Below, piece by piece: positions 53,088 through 62,514 of a stretch of DNA of 64,000 nucleotides; the stretch's first letter is position 1; each line of letters opens with the position of its first letter. Under the pieces are notes generated by a model. It had not been told where the DNA came from. It saw only the letters and a program-made list of their open reading frames with translations, and searched no databases. The stretch is from Thermoplasmata archaeon. Lineage in GTDB: Archaea; Thermoplasmatota; Thermoplasmata; Methanomassiliicoccales; Methanomethylophilaceae. The position numbers and the translations under genes are program-made. The stretch is from the NCBI GenBank assembly GCA_015063245.1, contig SUSV01000002.1, positions 1-64,000 on the forward strand, given 5' to 3'.

Positions 53088-54704
53088 TCATCCGAGGATG
53101 ATCAGGTCCTTCAGCTTCTCCATCACATTGGGGTCCTCTACGACCTCCGCGAGCTCATCCATCGTCCTGAAAGGCCTCTCCAGGATGAGCTTGCTCGCCC
53201 TCTTCTTGCCGATTCCTGGCAGTGCCTCGAGCGAGGACATGGGCATGTGGTTGATGTCGAAGGGATAGGTTATCCCGGTGATGGAACGGAATCCCCATCC
53301 CGTGATGAAGACGTCCTGGAACTGGTCGGTGTCCATCCTGTACGGGATGCCGACGAGGAGAGGATAGGATCCGATCTGCCTCCCGAACGTGACGTTTCCG
53401 TCGTTCAGTTCGAGATAGACATCCCTGAGGATCGTTCCGTACGGCGCTACGCGCTCGAGCATCACACGGTCGATATCCTCCCTGATCTCCTCCTTGAACT
53501 TCTTGAACCTGCCCTGGTTGACCCTGACCTCGAACTCCCTCCTAACCGGGAGCACCTGGCGGATGTTGATACGGCGGATGATCAATCCCTCATCCCTCAT
53601 CCTCTCGAGGATCTCCTTGTCCATCCTGTACGTCTTGGCGGTCTCTCCGTCGAGTCCGCATATGATGTTGATCCCGGGAAGGAGCTTAGGCATTCCTCTC
53701 GACCCTCTCTCCGCACCGATCCTGTTGATGAGCCTCACGGCATCCAGCACCTGCTCGGCAGTGCTGTTTAGGTTGTTCTCCATGACCACAAACGGGTCCG
53801 CGGATTCCATCCCCAGCGCGAGGACGTTCCCGTCCGTGCAGTTGTCCGCCAGTATCTGCAGGATCTCCTCGGATTCCTTCGGATACGTGGAAATGACTGC
53901 GGGATTGGCGTTGTCCACATGGATCGTGTCGAATCCCATGGTGCTCAGCCCCTCGAACAGCTCCCTCACCGCAGAGGGGTTCGGTCTGGGCGTGTCCGAT
54001 TCGTCCGTTGAACCGAATGATACAATGCATGTCTGCCCACCGACCCTGATGTTCCTCACACCGAGGTCCCTTAACTTCTGAGCTTCAGCGAGGATGTCCC
54101 CGGGGGACCTCATCAGAGGCTTCCCTTTCATCGGTTCGATGCAGTACGAACATCCGCCCGACTTATAGCGATGGCATCCCCTGTACGATTCGATCTCCGC
54201 CACCAGGGGCTCCGGGAAGTCCTGGTGCTGAGTCACGATGTCCGCTCCCAGCAGCATCCACCTGTTCCATTCGTCCAGGTCCCTGTACCTCTCCAGCACC
54301 TCCTTTCCCGTTATGCCGTCGTACAGGGATGCGGCAGGGTCCTTTTTGATGATGAAATCGAATGCCTCCGCCTCCTTGGAATCCGCAGCGGAGCCGCTGA
54401 TCATCTTCCATCCCTTCAGCCTGGGGGTCAGCTCAGCCAGCTCCTTCAGCGACATGGGCATGGTCCTGAGGTATTTCCCCGGCACCGTGTTCCCTGAGAG
54501 AACTACAGAAACAGCCGCATCCGGAAGCTTCCTCCCTTTCCTGATCATGTCTATGGAGATGTATTCGACCCTGTCTGCACCGGCATCCAATGCGGCTCCG
54601 GCGATGGAACGGATCATCGGAGAGATGTAGGGCGGGACCCCCAGCGCAGCGGGGTCATCGATGTATCCGTCGATGAGGGCGATGACTATCTCCTTGGGCA
54701 TCAT
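53088..54704 (-). CDS. Radical SAM protein with C-terminal helix-hairpin-helix (COG1031-type)
   Basis: 538 residues. An N-terminal domain of ~170 residues, a radical SAM core with C-x7-C-x2-C in YRGCHRYKSGGCSYC followed by VRNIRVGGQTCIVS, and a C-terminal HhH pair (SSLEALPGIGKKRASKLILERPFRTMDELAEV) that binds nucleic acid. Archaeal COG1031 proteins share this. A nucleic-acid substrate is likely; the reaction is unknown. CATATATG upstream serves as TATA; ATG 54704 or the next codon is the start. Confidence 0.87.
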   Translation of the reverse strand: MMPKEIVIALIDGYIDDPAALGVPPYISPMIRSIAGAALDAGADRVEYISIDMIRKGRKLPDAAVSVVLSGNTVPGKYLRTMPMSLKELAELTPRLKGWKMISGSAADSKEAEAFDFIIKKDPAASLYDGITGKEVLERYRDLDEWNRWMLLGADIVTQHQDFPEPLVAEIESYRGCHRYKSGGCSYCIEPMKGKPLMRSPGDILAEAQKLRDLGVRNIRVGGQTCIVSFGSTDESDTPRPNPSAVRELFEGLSTMGFDTIHVDNANPAVISTYPKESEEILQILADNCTDGNVLALGMESADPFVVMENNLNSTAEQVLDAVRLINRIGAERGSRGMPKLLPGINIICGLDGETAKTYRMDKEILERMRDEGLIIRRINIRQVLPVRREFEVRVNQGRFKKFKEEIREDIDRVMLERVAPYGTILRDVYLELNDGNVTFGRQIGSYPLLVGIPYRMDTDQFQDVFITGWGFRSITGITYPFDINHMPMSSLEALPGIGKKRASKLILERPFRTMDELAEVVEDPNVMEKLKDLIILG

Positions 54705-54838
54705 CCGATGTTATGGGGTACACATATATGGGTTGTGCCTCAAAACTGCGGTATTATTTAAATATGCAAAATCATCATAAACGTTCGAAATCGATAACGG
54801 CTGGCGATAGGTATCAGCAAGTGTCGAGGTGATTAAAA

Positions 54839-56188
54839 ATGGTAAACGACCAGGAAATCAGCGTAGAAGAGCGCCTCGCGAAGGCAAAGAAGCCCGGACA
54901 GGACGCTATGAAGATGCACCCCTACTACGGGGGTAAGATCGAAGTCGTACCGAAGGCATGTGTAAGGTCCTTCGACGACTTTGCCATTTGGTACTCCCCC
55001 GGAGTCGCCGAGCCCTGTAAGGACATCGCGGCGAACCCCGAGAAGGTATACGAGCACACATGGAAGTGGAACACCGTTGCGGTCGTATCAGATGGAACAC
55101 GCGTTCTTGGTCTTGGAGACATCGGACCCGAGGCTGCCATGCCCGTCATGGAAGGGAAGGGAATGCTGTTCAAGTACCTTGGAGGAGTCGACTGTGTCCC
55201 CATCTGTCTGGACACCAAGGACCCCGACAAGATCATCGAGACCGTCAGGCTCATCGCACCCTCATTCGGAGGAATCAACCTCGAGGACATCTCGAACCCC
55301 AAGTGCTTCGACATCCTCGACGAGCTCAGGAGGGACTGCAAGATCCCCGTATGGCATGACGACCAGCAGGGAACCGCAACCGTCGAGGTCGCAGGAGCCA
55401 TCAACGCGATGAAGCTCGTAGGCAAGAGGCTCGAGGACGCGCACATCACCGTCATCGGTGCAGGTGCCGCATCCATCGCAATCGCAAGGCTCCTTCTCGC
55501 CACCGGATTCAAGCCCGAGCACATGTGCATGTGCGACTCGAAGGGAATCCTCAACCAGTCCAGAAAGGACGTCGAGGGTTCATTCAAGCAGAAGTGGGAG
55601 ATCTGCCAGAAGACCAACGGAGCAGGAAAGGAAGGCGGAATGAAGGAGGCGTTCGAGGGCGCGGATATCGTCATCGCAGCTTCCAAGCCCGGACCGGGAA
55701 CCATCCCTCCGGAGTACGTCGACCTCATGGCGGATGACCCTGTCATCTTCGCGACAGCCAACCCCATCCCCGAGATCTGGCCCTGGGAGGCCAAGGAGCA
55801 CGGAGTCAAGATCTTCGCAACCGGAAGGTCCGACTTCCCCAACCAGGTCAACAACTCGATGGGATTCCCCGCAATCTTCCGTGGAGTCCTCGATGTCAGA
55901 GCGAAGACCATCACCGACGAGATGTGTATCGCAGCGGCAAGATCCCTTGCGGCATCCGCCGAGAAGAAGGGACTCAGCCCCGACTACATCATCCCCACGA
56001 TGTCCGAGACCGAGGTCTTCATCGACGAGGCCGTCGCTGTAGGAGCGAAGGCTCAGGAGCAGGGAGTCGCCAGGTTGAAGCTCTCCAAGCAGGAGATGCA
56101 CGACAGGGCAGAGTTCATGATCAAGAGATCAAGGAACCTCACCGCTCAGATGATGAAGGACGGCTACATCAAGGAATACGTCGAGTGA
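54839..56188 (+). CDS. Malic enzyme (oxaloacetate-decarboxylating malate dehydrogenase)
   Basis: 449 residues. YSPGVAEPCKDIA, TRVLGLGDIGPEAAMPVMEGK and IPVWHDDQQGTATVEVAGAINAMKL are malic-enzyme blocks, followed by the Rossmann ITVIGAGAASIAIARLLL and ATANPIPEIWP. It converts malate to pyruvate and CO2 with NAD(P). The phosphotransacetylase domain of long bacterial forms is absent. Strong ribosome site GAGGTGATT before ATG, and TATTTAAATATG as promoter. Confidence 0.94.
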   Translation: MVNDQEISVEERLAKAKKPGQDAMKMHPYYGGKIEVVPKACVRSFDDFAIWYSPGVAEPCKDIAANPEKVYEHTWKWNTVAVVSDGTRVLGLGDIGPEAAMPVMEGKGMLFKYLGGVDCVPICLDTKDPDKIIETVRLIAPSFGGINLEDISNPKCFDILDELRRDCKIPVWHDDQQGTATVEVAGAINAMKLVGKRLEDAHITVIGAGAASIAIARLLLATGFKPEHMCMCDSKGILNQSRKDVEGSFKQKWEICQKTNGAGKEGGMKEAFEGADIVIAASKPGPGTIPPEYVDLMADDPVIFATANPIPEIWPWEAKEHGVKIFATGRSDFPNQVNNSMGFPAIFRGVLDVRAKTITDEMCIAAARSLAASAEKKGLSPDYIIPTMSETEVFIDEAVAVGAKAQEQGVARLKLSKQEMHDRAEFMIKRSRNLTAQMMKDGYIKEYVE

Positions 56189-56205
56189 TCCTTCTAAACC
56201 TTTCA

Positions 56206-56220
56206 GGGGCCTCAGGCCCC
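56206..56220 (+). terminator. Terminator after malic enzyme
   Basis: GGGGCCT-C-AGGCCCC followed by ATTTTT, a strong hairpin plus T-run, 17 nt after the stop. Confidence 0.7.
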
Positions 56221-56321
56221 ATTTTTACAACATACCCAGATTGTCGGTTTTTTTTCTTTTTGCACCATTATTGTATGGGTCCGTGTGTTCTGTTTTAGAA
56301 TAATATAGTACATGAAATTCG

Positions 56322-56335
56322 TTGGATATATCCAA
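56322..56335. promoter_or_regulatory. Palindrome TTGGATATATCCAA upstream of the M20 peptidase
   Basis: A perfect 14-nt palindrome in an A+T-rich spacer of about 240 nt (56190-56429), the only other notable features of which are the terminator above and a T8 run. It has the same TTGGA arms as the cluster operators but a 4-nt spacer. Confidence 0.4.
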
Positions 56336-56429
56336 TAAAATTCAGATGAACATGCGATCCGATCAGACCATCCCTTGCATCTTCGCTGTTGAGGAATAAA
56401 GTAAAAACTAGTAACAGGATAGCACCCCC

Positions 56430-57653
56430 ATGAGATCCCTTCAGACCATCATCGCTGATATCGAGGCTTCCAGACAGGATATGATCGACGCCACGGTCGA
56501 GATGATATCCATCCCTGCACTGGCACCTATCAACGGCGGGACCGGGGAAGGGAAGAAGGCGGACTATCTGATCACCAAGACCGAGGGTTTCGACGAGGTC
56601 CGCAGGTACGATGTACCGGACCTCTCGGACCCTTCTGTCAGAAGATCCAACATCGTTGCTGTCAAGAAGGGGAAGAAGAAGGGCACCGTATGGATCGTCG
56701 CTCACATGGACGTAGTTCCCACCGGTGACGAGTCCCTTTGGGACACGCCCCCCTTCAGCCCATCCGTCAGGGACGGCAGGATCTACGGAAGAGGCACGGA
56801 GGATGACGGGCAGTCGGTGATTTCATCTATGTTCGCCGCAAGGCAGTTCCTCGGCGAGGATCTCAACGGCATGTCGCTGGGAGTAGCATGGGTCGCCGAC
56901 GAGGAGACCACCAGCTCATGCGGGATCCAATATCTTCTCGACAAGGGCATCTTCACCGAGGACGATGTCATAATCGTTCCCGATTACTGCACCAAGGACG
57001 GTGCGAGGATCGATGTCGCCGAGAAGCACATCCTGTGGCTGAAGTTCGCCGTGGAGGGCAAGACGACGCACGCGTCCACCCCGCATCTCGGGATTAACGC
57101 ATATAGGGTATCCACATCTCTCCTCACGGATCTGCTGAAGACGTTCGAGGAGAGGTTCAGCAACGGCAGCGACATCTATCTTCCGAGGAAATCCACATTC
57201 GAGCCCACCAAGAGGATCGCCACCGTGGAGAACATCAACACGATCCCGGGATACGACGAGTTCTGCATGGACATCCGTCTGAACCCCGACTATCGTCCGC
57301 AGGATGTACTCGATGCCGCTGAAGAGGTATGCAGGGCATATGAGGCATCCACCGGTGCCAAGATATCGGTCGAGACGGTCCAGATGTCCGTCGCGGGCGT
57401 TCCTTCCGATACCGATACCGAAGGGTACAGGGCGTTCGCGAAGTCCATAGAGGAGGTCATGGGCATAGTCCCTGTGCCGGTCGGTATAGCAGGCGGGACA
57501 TGCTCCAACTTCTTCAGGCTGAAAGGGCTGAACGCATATGCGTGGCAGACCGGTGACGGCAGCCTGCATGCGCCGAACGAGTACCTTGTGATAGATAATC
57601 TGGTCAACGATACGAAGGTCTTCGCAACGCTGTTCTACAAGCTTTGTATGTGA
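56430..57653 (+). CDS. M20-family metallopeptidase (ArgE/DapE-like)
   Basis: 407 residues. WIVAHMDVVPTGD holds the first metal ligands (HxD), GRGTEDDGQS the bridging Asp, and WVADEETTSS the catalytic and ligand Glu; FAVEGKTTHASTPHLG is the lid-domain His. Members hydrolyse acylated amino acids or dipeptides; the family includes succinyl-diaminopimelate desuccinylases but the substrate here is open. It converges on ftsY with a 3-nt gap. Confidence 0.9.
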   Translation: MRSLQTIIADIEASRQDMIDATVEMISIPALAPINGGTGEGKKADYLITKTEGFDEVRRYDVPDLSDPSVRRSNIVAVKKGKKKGTVWIVAHMDVVPTGDESLWDTPPFSPSVRDGRIYGRGTEDDGQSVISSMFAARQFLGEDLNGMSLGVAWVADEETTSSCGIQYLLDKGIFTEDDVIIVPDYCTKDGARIDVAEKHILWLKFAVEGKTTHASTPHLGINAYRVSTSLLTDLLKTFEERFSNGSDIYLPRKSTFEPTKRIATVENINTIPGYDEFCMDIRLNPDYRPQDVLDAAEEVCRAYEASTGAKISVETVQMSVAGVPSDTDTEGYRAFAKSIEEVMGIVPVPVGIAGGTCSNFFRLKGLNAYAWQTGDGSLHAPNEYLVIDNLVNDTKVFATLFYKLCM

Positions 57654-57656
57654 TGC

Positions 57657-58796
57657 TCACTCGTTGAACATCCTGTCGATCATCCACTCGGTGTTGAATT
57701 TGACGATGTCGTCGTATTCCTGACCGTTGCAGACGAACGCGATGGGCTTGCCGATGGTGTGTGCGATGGAAAGAGCCGCACCTCCCTTGGCATCGGTGTC
57801 GATCTTGGTGAGGATCACGGCATCGATCCCGACCGCGTCATCGAAGACCTTGGCCTGCTCGATGGCATTGTTGCCTGCGAGTGAGTCCCCTACGAAGACC
57901 TTGAGGTCGGGCTTGGCGACCCTGACGATCTTCTTCATCTCCTCGATGAGGTTGCTGTTGGTCTGCATACGTCCCGCTGTGTCGACGAGGACCACGTCCT
58001 TGAACTTGGTCTTAGCGTGCTCGACTGCATCGTATGCGACGGCTGCGGGATCAGCATCCTGGGTCTGCTTGACGATCTTGCATCCGAGCCTCTCTGCGTG
58101 GATGCTGAGCTGCTCGATCGCTCCTGCCCTGAATGTGTCGCATGCCGCCATGACGACAGTCTTCCCGCTCTTCTGGAGACGGTTGGCGATCTTGGCAATC
58201 GCAGTGGTCTTACCTGTACCGTTGATTCCCACGAACATTATGACGGTGGGCTTCTTCTGCTCGGTGATCCACTGGTCGAAGTCGAACTCGTTGATCTCCA
58301 GGACATCCCTGATAGCGTCCTTGACGGACATCTCCACGATCTCCTCCAACGAGTAGGAGCGGTCGTATTTCTTCCCGGTGAGGTTAGCCCTTACGCCTTC
58401 CTTGATCTTGTCGGCGACGGGAAGCGCCACATCGGCCTCGAGGAGGGTGAAGTAGAGTTCCTCGAGGATCTCGTCCAGAGCATCGTCCTTGATCTTCTTG
58501 CCGCCGCTCTCGGATACGAGCTCGGCGGACTTGCGGTCTCCCTTGCCTGCGGCCTTCTGCTGCTTCTGGAGCTTGAGCATCTCCTTCCTGGAGAGCTTGG
58601 GCTCCTCTTTCACAGGTTCGGGCTGAGGTGCCGGCTCGGCGGCCGGTTCGGTAGAAACGTTAGAATCCTGAATGGGTTTTGAAGGAGTGGGCTGGGGCTG
58701 TTCGGTCTCCTCTGGTCCGCAGATCTGTTCCTTGTCAAGGCTCTTGTCGGCCTTGCTGAAGATGTTCTTCAGTTTGGACTTCAGAGAATCGAACAT
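57657..58796 (-). CDS. ftsY: Signal recognition particle receptor FtsY
   Basis: 379 residues. An acidic Pro-rich N-terminal A domain (1-~95; EPAAEPAPQPEPVKEE), an N domain, and a G domain with P-loop GINGTGKTT, DTFRAGAIEQL, DTAGRMQTN and TKIDTDAKGGAAL. It binds SRP54-GTP at the membrane. Last gene of rplX-pfdA-ftsY, a conserved archaeal operon. Confidence 0.96.
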   Translation of the reverse strand: MFDSLKSKLKNIFSKADKSLDKEQICGPEETEQPQPTPSKPIQDSNVSTEPAAEPAPQPEPVKEEPKLSRKEMLKLQKQQKAAGKGDRKSAELVSESGGKKIKDDALDEILEELYFTLLEADVALPVADKIKEGVRANLTGKKYDRSYSLEEIVEMSVKDAIRDVLEINEFDFDQWITEQKKPTVIMFVGINGTGKTTAIAKIANRLQKSGKTVVMAACDTFRAGAIEQLSIHAERLGCKIVKQTQDADPAAVAYDAVEHAKTKFKDVVLVDTAGRMQTNSNLIEEMKKIVRVAKPDLKVFVGDSLAGNNAIEQAKVFDDAVGIDAVILTKIDTDAKGGAALSIAHTIGKPIAFVCNGQEYDDIVKFNTEWMIDRMFNE

Positions 58797-58806
58797 CCCT
58801 CACCAC

Positions 58807-59241
58807 TCACTGCTTAGAGTTTTGCTGTCTGTTCGTGTACTCGATCTGAACTGCTTCAGATACGGTGCTGAGTGCTTGCTGGACCTCCTGCAGTGCGCTG
58901 GCGGTCTTCTTGGCTGCCTCAGCGAGTTCGGCGGCGTTCGCTTCCATATAGGCCTTGGCATCCTCGGGGGTCTTCTCGACGGATATTCCGGATCCGACTC
59001 CGACGATGATGTTCTTGTTGGAAGTGACCTTCACGTTCATGAATGACGAAGCTCCGATAGGGATCATGATCTCGTCGCCCTCGTTGGCTGCCATCAGTGC
59101 CTTGATGGATTCGCTGGCGAGGTTCACCTCTTCGAGGGATGTGCGGAGCATGGTGAGCTGACGGCTTAGCGCCTCAGTCCTTGCTTTGTATGATTCCATC
59201 AGAGCTAACATCTGACGGAGTTCGTCGTCGTTCACGTTCAC
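58807..59241 (-). CDS. pfdA: Prefoldin alpha subunit
   Basis: 144 residues: N- and C-terminal coiled coils around a beta hairpin (EIMIPIGASSFMNVKVTSNKNIIVGVGSGISVEKTPEDA). It assembles with beta into the jellyfish-shaped chaperone that delivers unfolded proteins to the thermosome. Its ATG overlaps the rplX stop by 4 nt. Confidence 0.93.
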   Translation of the reverse strand: MNVNDDELRQMLALMESYKARTEALSRQLTMLRTSLEEVNLASESIKALMAANEGDEIMIPIGASSFMNVKVTSNKNIIVGVGSGISVEKTPEDAKAYMEANAAELAEAAKKTASALQEVQQALSTVSEAVQIEYTNRQQNSKQ

Positions 59242-59465
59242 TCACCGATCTGGTATTTCACGACGTGGTTTGTGACTTCGTCGGCAGAGAGCTCTTTGAC
59301 TTCGGCGATGTTGATCTGCCATCTCTTGAGCTTGTGCTTGCTTCCGATTGTCGAGAGTGCCTTCTCCTTGACGGCTGCCTCATCGTCAGCTGCCATCTCG
59401 ATTGCGAAAGGCTGCTGCTTCTGCCTGGGGTCAGCGTAGGTTCCTGATACGAGGAATGCTTTCAT
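59238..59465 (-). CDS. rplX: Large ribosomal subunit protein eL20/LX
   Basis: 75 residues. KAFLVSGTYADPRQKQQPFAIEM and KHKLKRWQINIAEVKEL are the LX (L18Ae/eL20 N-terminal) pattern. First gene of the LX-prefoldin-FtsY operon. The leader contains a 12-nt palindrome and two A+T-rich boxes. Confidence 0.92.
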   Translation of the reverse strand: MKAFLVSGTYADPRQKQQPFAIEMAADDEAAVKEKALSTIGSKHKLKRWQINIAEVKELSADEVTNHVVKYQIGE

Positions 59466-59509
59466 TTTAATTACCTAAGCTGTCGTCATAAGGGACCTAT
59501 TAATAAAGG

Positions 59510-59521
59510 TATCGCGCGATA
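59510..59521 (-). promoter_or_regulatory. Palindrome in the rplX leader/promoter
   Basis: TATCGCGCGATA, a perfect 12-nt palindrome about 45 nt before the rplX ATG, close to TATAATATAG and TTTATTAATAG. May be an operator; function unknown. Confidence 0.35.
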
Positions 59522-59589
59522 GATACTATATTATAGGAACCAGAAAAGACCGAAAACAGAGAGAAAAACCATGTGCCAGATGTCGGAAA

Positions 59590-60819
59590 TCAGAACAATT
59601 TCTCTTTTTGACTCTCCTCAGACGCGAAACCATAGGTCGCCATCTTCCTTCCGATGAGGAACACGGCTGCATACTCGGGTACCGTGGTCTCTCCGCTGAG
59701 GTCGAAGTGCTGTCCCTTCATGTCGAGCTTGGCATCCTTCCTCATGGTGATCTTGACCTCGTCATCAGAGTATTCCGCGGGAACGGCCATCTGGAGCGGA
59801 TCGAAATCGGTGAGCTCCGCCCTTGTTATCGGGGTGACCCTGAGACCGCTCTTACCGTGGACGGACCCGGGAAGACGGATCAGTCTCTTGATATCCGCGG
59901 TGACGGGCTCGTCCACCTCGCCCGACAGGCGGGGCGCCATATCCTCTTTCATTACCTTGACCAATATGTTCTGGGTGGACTGCGAGAGTATGGCCATAGA
60001 GTTCTTCTCGAACAGGGTGCCGCGGGTCTTCCTCAGCTCCTCCTGCGCCTTCAGCAGCGTGCTGGTCTGGCTGCCCTTGATGCTGGGATATTCCCTCTTG
60101 AACTGCTTGACGTCCCCGTCGCATATGTCATTGACGACATCCATCAGCGAATGCCTCATCATCAGCCTCCATCCTCCCGAATCTTCGTCGGGTATCAGAC
60201 GGTCCTTGGCGATGTTGGTGCGCACACCGTTCCCGGTGGCGATCTGCGATGTGGCCACCCTGTTGAACGGGAACACCCAGTCGATGTTCAGTCCCGAACC
60301 GGTGATGAAATCCACCAGCTCCCTCCTCTCCGGCGAGCCCAGGGTCATGATGTCAGGCGTCCTGACATGGGCGTGGTAACCCCTTCCCCCTGAGAATGTG
60401 ATGTGTATCTGGTCCTCTTGGAACCCGAGGTTGTCCAGGAGGTATCTGTCGACGAGGTTGATCATCTGCCTGCGGATCTCCAGGAGCATCTCCGCATAGG
60501 TCATATTCTCTGCACCCTCCAGATGGTCCGCATCCAGATCGAAGATGAGCTCAGCGCCCATCCACCCCTTCTCGTCCATCGTGGGCGCGTCCGGCTTGCG
60601 GTAGTATGATGTGGAGTAATAGCTGTGCGAGGGCACCTGGCCCATCATGAACTTGTGGAGATCCTGGGGGGTCGAGAACCCCATGTGCCTCTGCACATAG
60701 GTCTTGTCGAAGAACATGAATCCGAACTCCCTGCGGGTGAACCTGTCCGGTAGGATGGGCGTGTTCACCTTGTAGTATTTCCTGAACGCTTTCAGAAGGA
60801 AGCGTTGGTTCGAATCCAT
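59590..60819 (-). CDS. priS: DNA primase small (catalytic) subunit PriS
   Basis: 409 residues. AELIFDLDADHL carries the catalytic DxD metal-binding pair; HITFSGGRGYHAHV the second motif with the conserved SGxRG.H; IKRLIRLPGSVHGKSGLRV the third region. Partner of PriL at 42491. Single-gene unit, divergent from the TatD-like gene. Confidence 0.94.
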   Translation of the reverse strand: MDSNQRFLLKAFRKYYKVNTPILPDRFTRREFGFMFFDKTYVQRHMGFSTPQDLHKFMMGQVPSHSYYSTSYYRKPDAPTMDEKGWMGAELIFDLDADHLEGAENMTYAEMLLEIRRQMINLVDRYLLDNLGFQEDQIHITFSGGRGYHAHVRTPDIMTLGSPERRELVDFITGSGLNIDWVFPFNRVATSQIATGNGVRTNIAKDRLIPDEDSGGWRLMMRHSLMDVVNDICDGDVKQFKREYPSIKGSQTSTLLKAQEELRKTRGTLFEKNSMAILSQSTQNILVKVMKEDMAPRLSGEVDEPVTADIKRLIRLPGSVHGKSGLRVTPITRAELTDFDPLQMAVPAEYSDDEVKITMRKDAKLDMKGQHFDLSGETTVPEYAAVFLIGRKMATYGFASEESQKEKLF

Positions 60820-60871
60820 ATCTCAACAATCGACCGACTTTCATATAATATATTGTGCCTATAATCCGAAC

Positions 60872-61711
60872 ATGAGCGAGAAGGTACCTGTCTACGACAA
60901 TCACCTCCATATGAGCCCATCCGGAAGGAACGTGGATGCACTCAGGGAGTTCCAGGCAGCGGGCGGTACCGGACTGACACTTGTGACCCTCCCGTACAAG
61001 GAGGTCTTCCCGATCAAATCCGGGAAGGATTTCGGGGAATCATACAAAATCACATATTCTCTGGCGGAGAAGGCCAGGGAGGCCACCGATCTGGAGATCA
61101 ACATCGCCGTCGGGCCCTATCCGATACTCCTCCTGCACATCGCCGAGGCGGTCGGCCTCGAGAAGGCGGAGGAGATGATGATCGAGGGGATGGAGATAGC
61201 CGCGAGGGATGTCGCGGAGGGCCGCGCCTGCGCCATCGGGGAGATCGGGAGGCCCCATTTTCCGGTGGACAAGGATGTGTGGGATGCCTCCAACAGGATA
61301 CTCCTCAGAGGCATGGAACTTGCCAAGGAGAACGATGTGCCAGTGATCATCCATTGCGAGAATTCAGACGATACGGACAGGTCCCTTGCGGAGCTCGCGG
61401 ACAAGGCGGGACTGGACTGCGGACTGGTCGTCAAGCATTCATCCCCGCCTCTTGTGACGCCCGAGGAGACCCATGGCGTCATGCCGTCGATACCTGCTTC
61501 CAAGAGCCTCACGAAGGAGGCTATCGGCAAGGGAACGGACAGGTTCATGATCGAGACCGACTACATCGACGATCCCGAGAAGCCGACGGCCATCATGGCA
61601 GTCACCACCGTGCCCAAGAGGGTGTCGGCTTGGGTCGCCAACGGTCAGGTGCCCTTGGAATCGATTTATAGGATATGCAAGGATATACCCGATTCACTCT
61701 ACCATCGCTGA
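60872..61711 (+). CDS. TatD-related metal-dependent hydrolase
   Basis: 279 residues of the amidohydrolase/TatD TIM barrel: VYDNHLHMS (HxH), AIGEIGRPHF (Glu), VPVIIHCEN (His) and MIETDYIDDP (Asp) are the metal ligands. This archaeal variant differs from TatD exonuclease in its loops; the substrate is uncertain. An ATATAATATATTG box precedes the ATG. The MBL-like gene follows after 9 nt. Confidence 0.85.
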   Translation: MSEKVPVYDNHLHMSPSGRNVDALREFQAAGGTGLTLVTLPYKEVFPIKSGKDFGESYKITYSLAEKAREATDLEINIAVGPYPILLLHIAEAVGLEKAEEMMIEGMEIAARDVAEGRACAIGEIGRPHFPVDKDVWDASNRILLRGMELAKENDVPVIIHCENSDDTDRSLAELADKAGLDCGLVVKHSSPPLVTPEETHGVMPSIPASKSLTKEAIGKGTDRFMIETDYIDDPEKPTAIMAVTTVPKRVSAWVANGQVPLESIYRICKDIPDSLYHR

Positions 61712-61720
61712 GGGAACGAA

Positions 61721-62464
61721 ATGACCGCCAAGATCACATGCGTATACGACGAGGGCGCCCAGCCTAACACCAGCCTCATCGGTGCCAAGGGCACTGCGAT
61801 GCTGGTCGAAAAGGACGGTAAGAGGATCTTCTTCAACGTGGGGCTGCGTGACAGATACCTCATCCACAACATGGAGTACCTGGACATCGATCCCAACACC
61901 ATCGATATCGCCGTCGTATCCCAGAGTAATCCCTGTGCATCGGGCGCGCTGAACGGTCTCCTGAAGAACAGGGAGGGTCCTCTCGATGTATACTGCCCCG
62001 AGGGGCTGTACGGCTCCAAGTCGTTCATGTCCAGGTCGGTAAGCCTCAGCAAGGAGAACAGCGAGAAACCTATCTTCCATGACATAGGCGCATGGATCGA
62101 GCTGATCCCTGGCGTATTCATCACACCGTTCTACTACGACCCCAAAGGATACGGGGAAACGTTCATGGTCATAGTGGAAGGCAGCAGGGTCGCGCTCCTC
62201 AGCGGACGCTGCTCATGCTATCCGGACAAGGTCATATCCGATGTCCAGGAGCATATCGGAAAGAAGGTTACGGCATTCATAGGCCCCGTTCTCCTTGAAA
62301 AGAAGAAGAAACCGGTCGCGGCAGCTTATGCAGAAATGCTAGCATCCGTGCCCGATCTGTATCTCAACCATTGCGTCGGTCCCGATGGGATCGTCAATCT
62401 GAGGGTGCACCTCGGATTGGACGGAGTCTCGGATTTCTATGTCGGAGACGTTTACAATCTGTGA
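61721..62464 (+). CDS. Metallo-beta-lactamase-fold protein lacking the metal motif
   Basis: 247 residues. The strand order and length follow archaeal MBL proteins of the MJ0301 type: start CVYDEGAQPNTSLIGAKGTA, IFFNVGLRD in the position of LFDtG, then IDIAVVSQSNPCASGALNGLL exactly where SHxHxDHxGGL should be. All HxHxDH ligands are replaced; the later His is represented by LNHCVG. It is therefore unlikely to bind the two zincs. Probably a pseudoenzyme or ligand-binding protein. Co-transcribed with the TatD-like gene. Confidence 0.65.
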   Translation: MTAKITCVYDEGAQPNTSLIGAKGTAMLVEKDGKRIFFNVGLRDRYLIHNMEYLDIDPNTIDIAVVSQSNPCASGALNGLLKNREGPLDVYCPEGLYGSKSFMSRSVSLSKENSEKPIFHDIGAWIELIPGVFITPFYYDPKGYGETFMVIVEGSRVALLSGRCSCYPDKVISDVQEHIGKKVTAFIGPVLLEKKKKPVAAAYAEMLASVPDLYLNHCVGPDGIVNLRVHLGLDGVSDFYVGDVYNL

Positions 62465-62514
62465 AACTCCAAATATGTTTTTATACGAGTACAAACAAAT
62501 CCCAACTTGATAAT

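Noticed and set aside
52913..53101. 62-codon frame with a signal-like N-terminus
   Set aside because: GTG start without a ribosome site, overlapping the 3' end of the COG1031 gene; no family features.
56311..56337. Eight-codon mini-frame across the TTGGATATATCCAA palindrome
   Set aside because: Too short and without a ribosome site; the palindrome itself is the noteworthy element.
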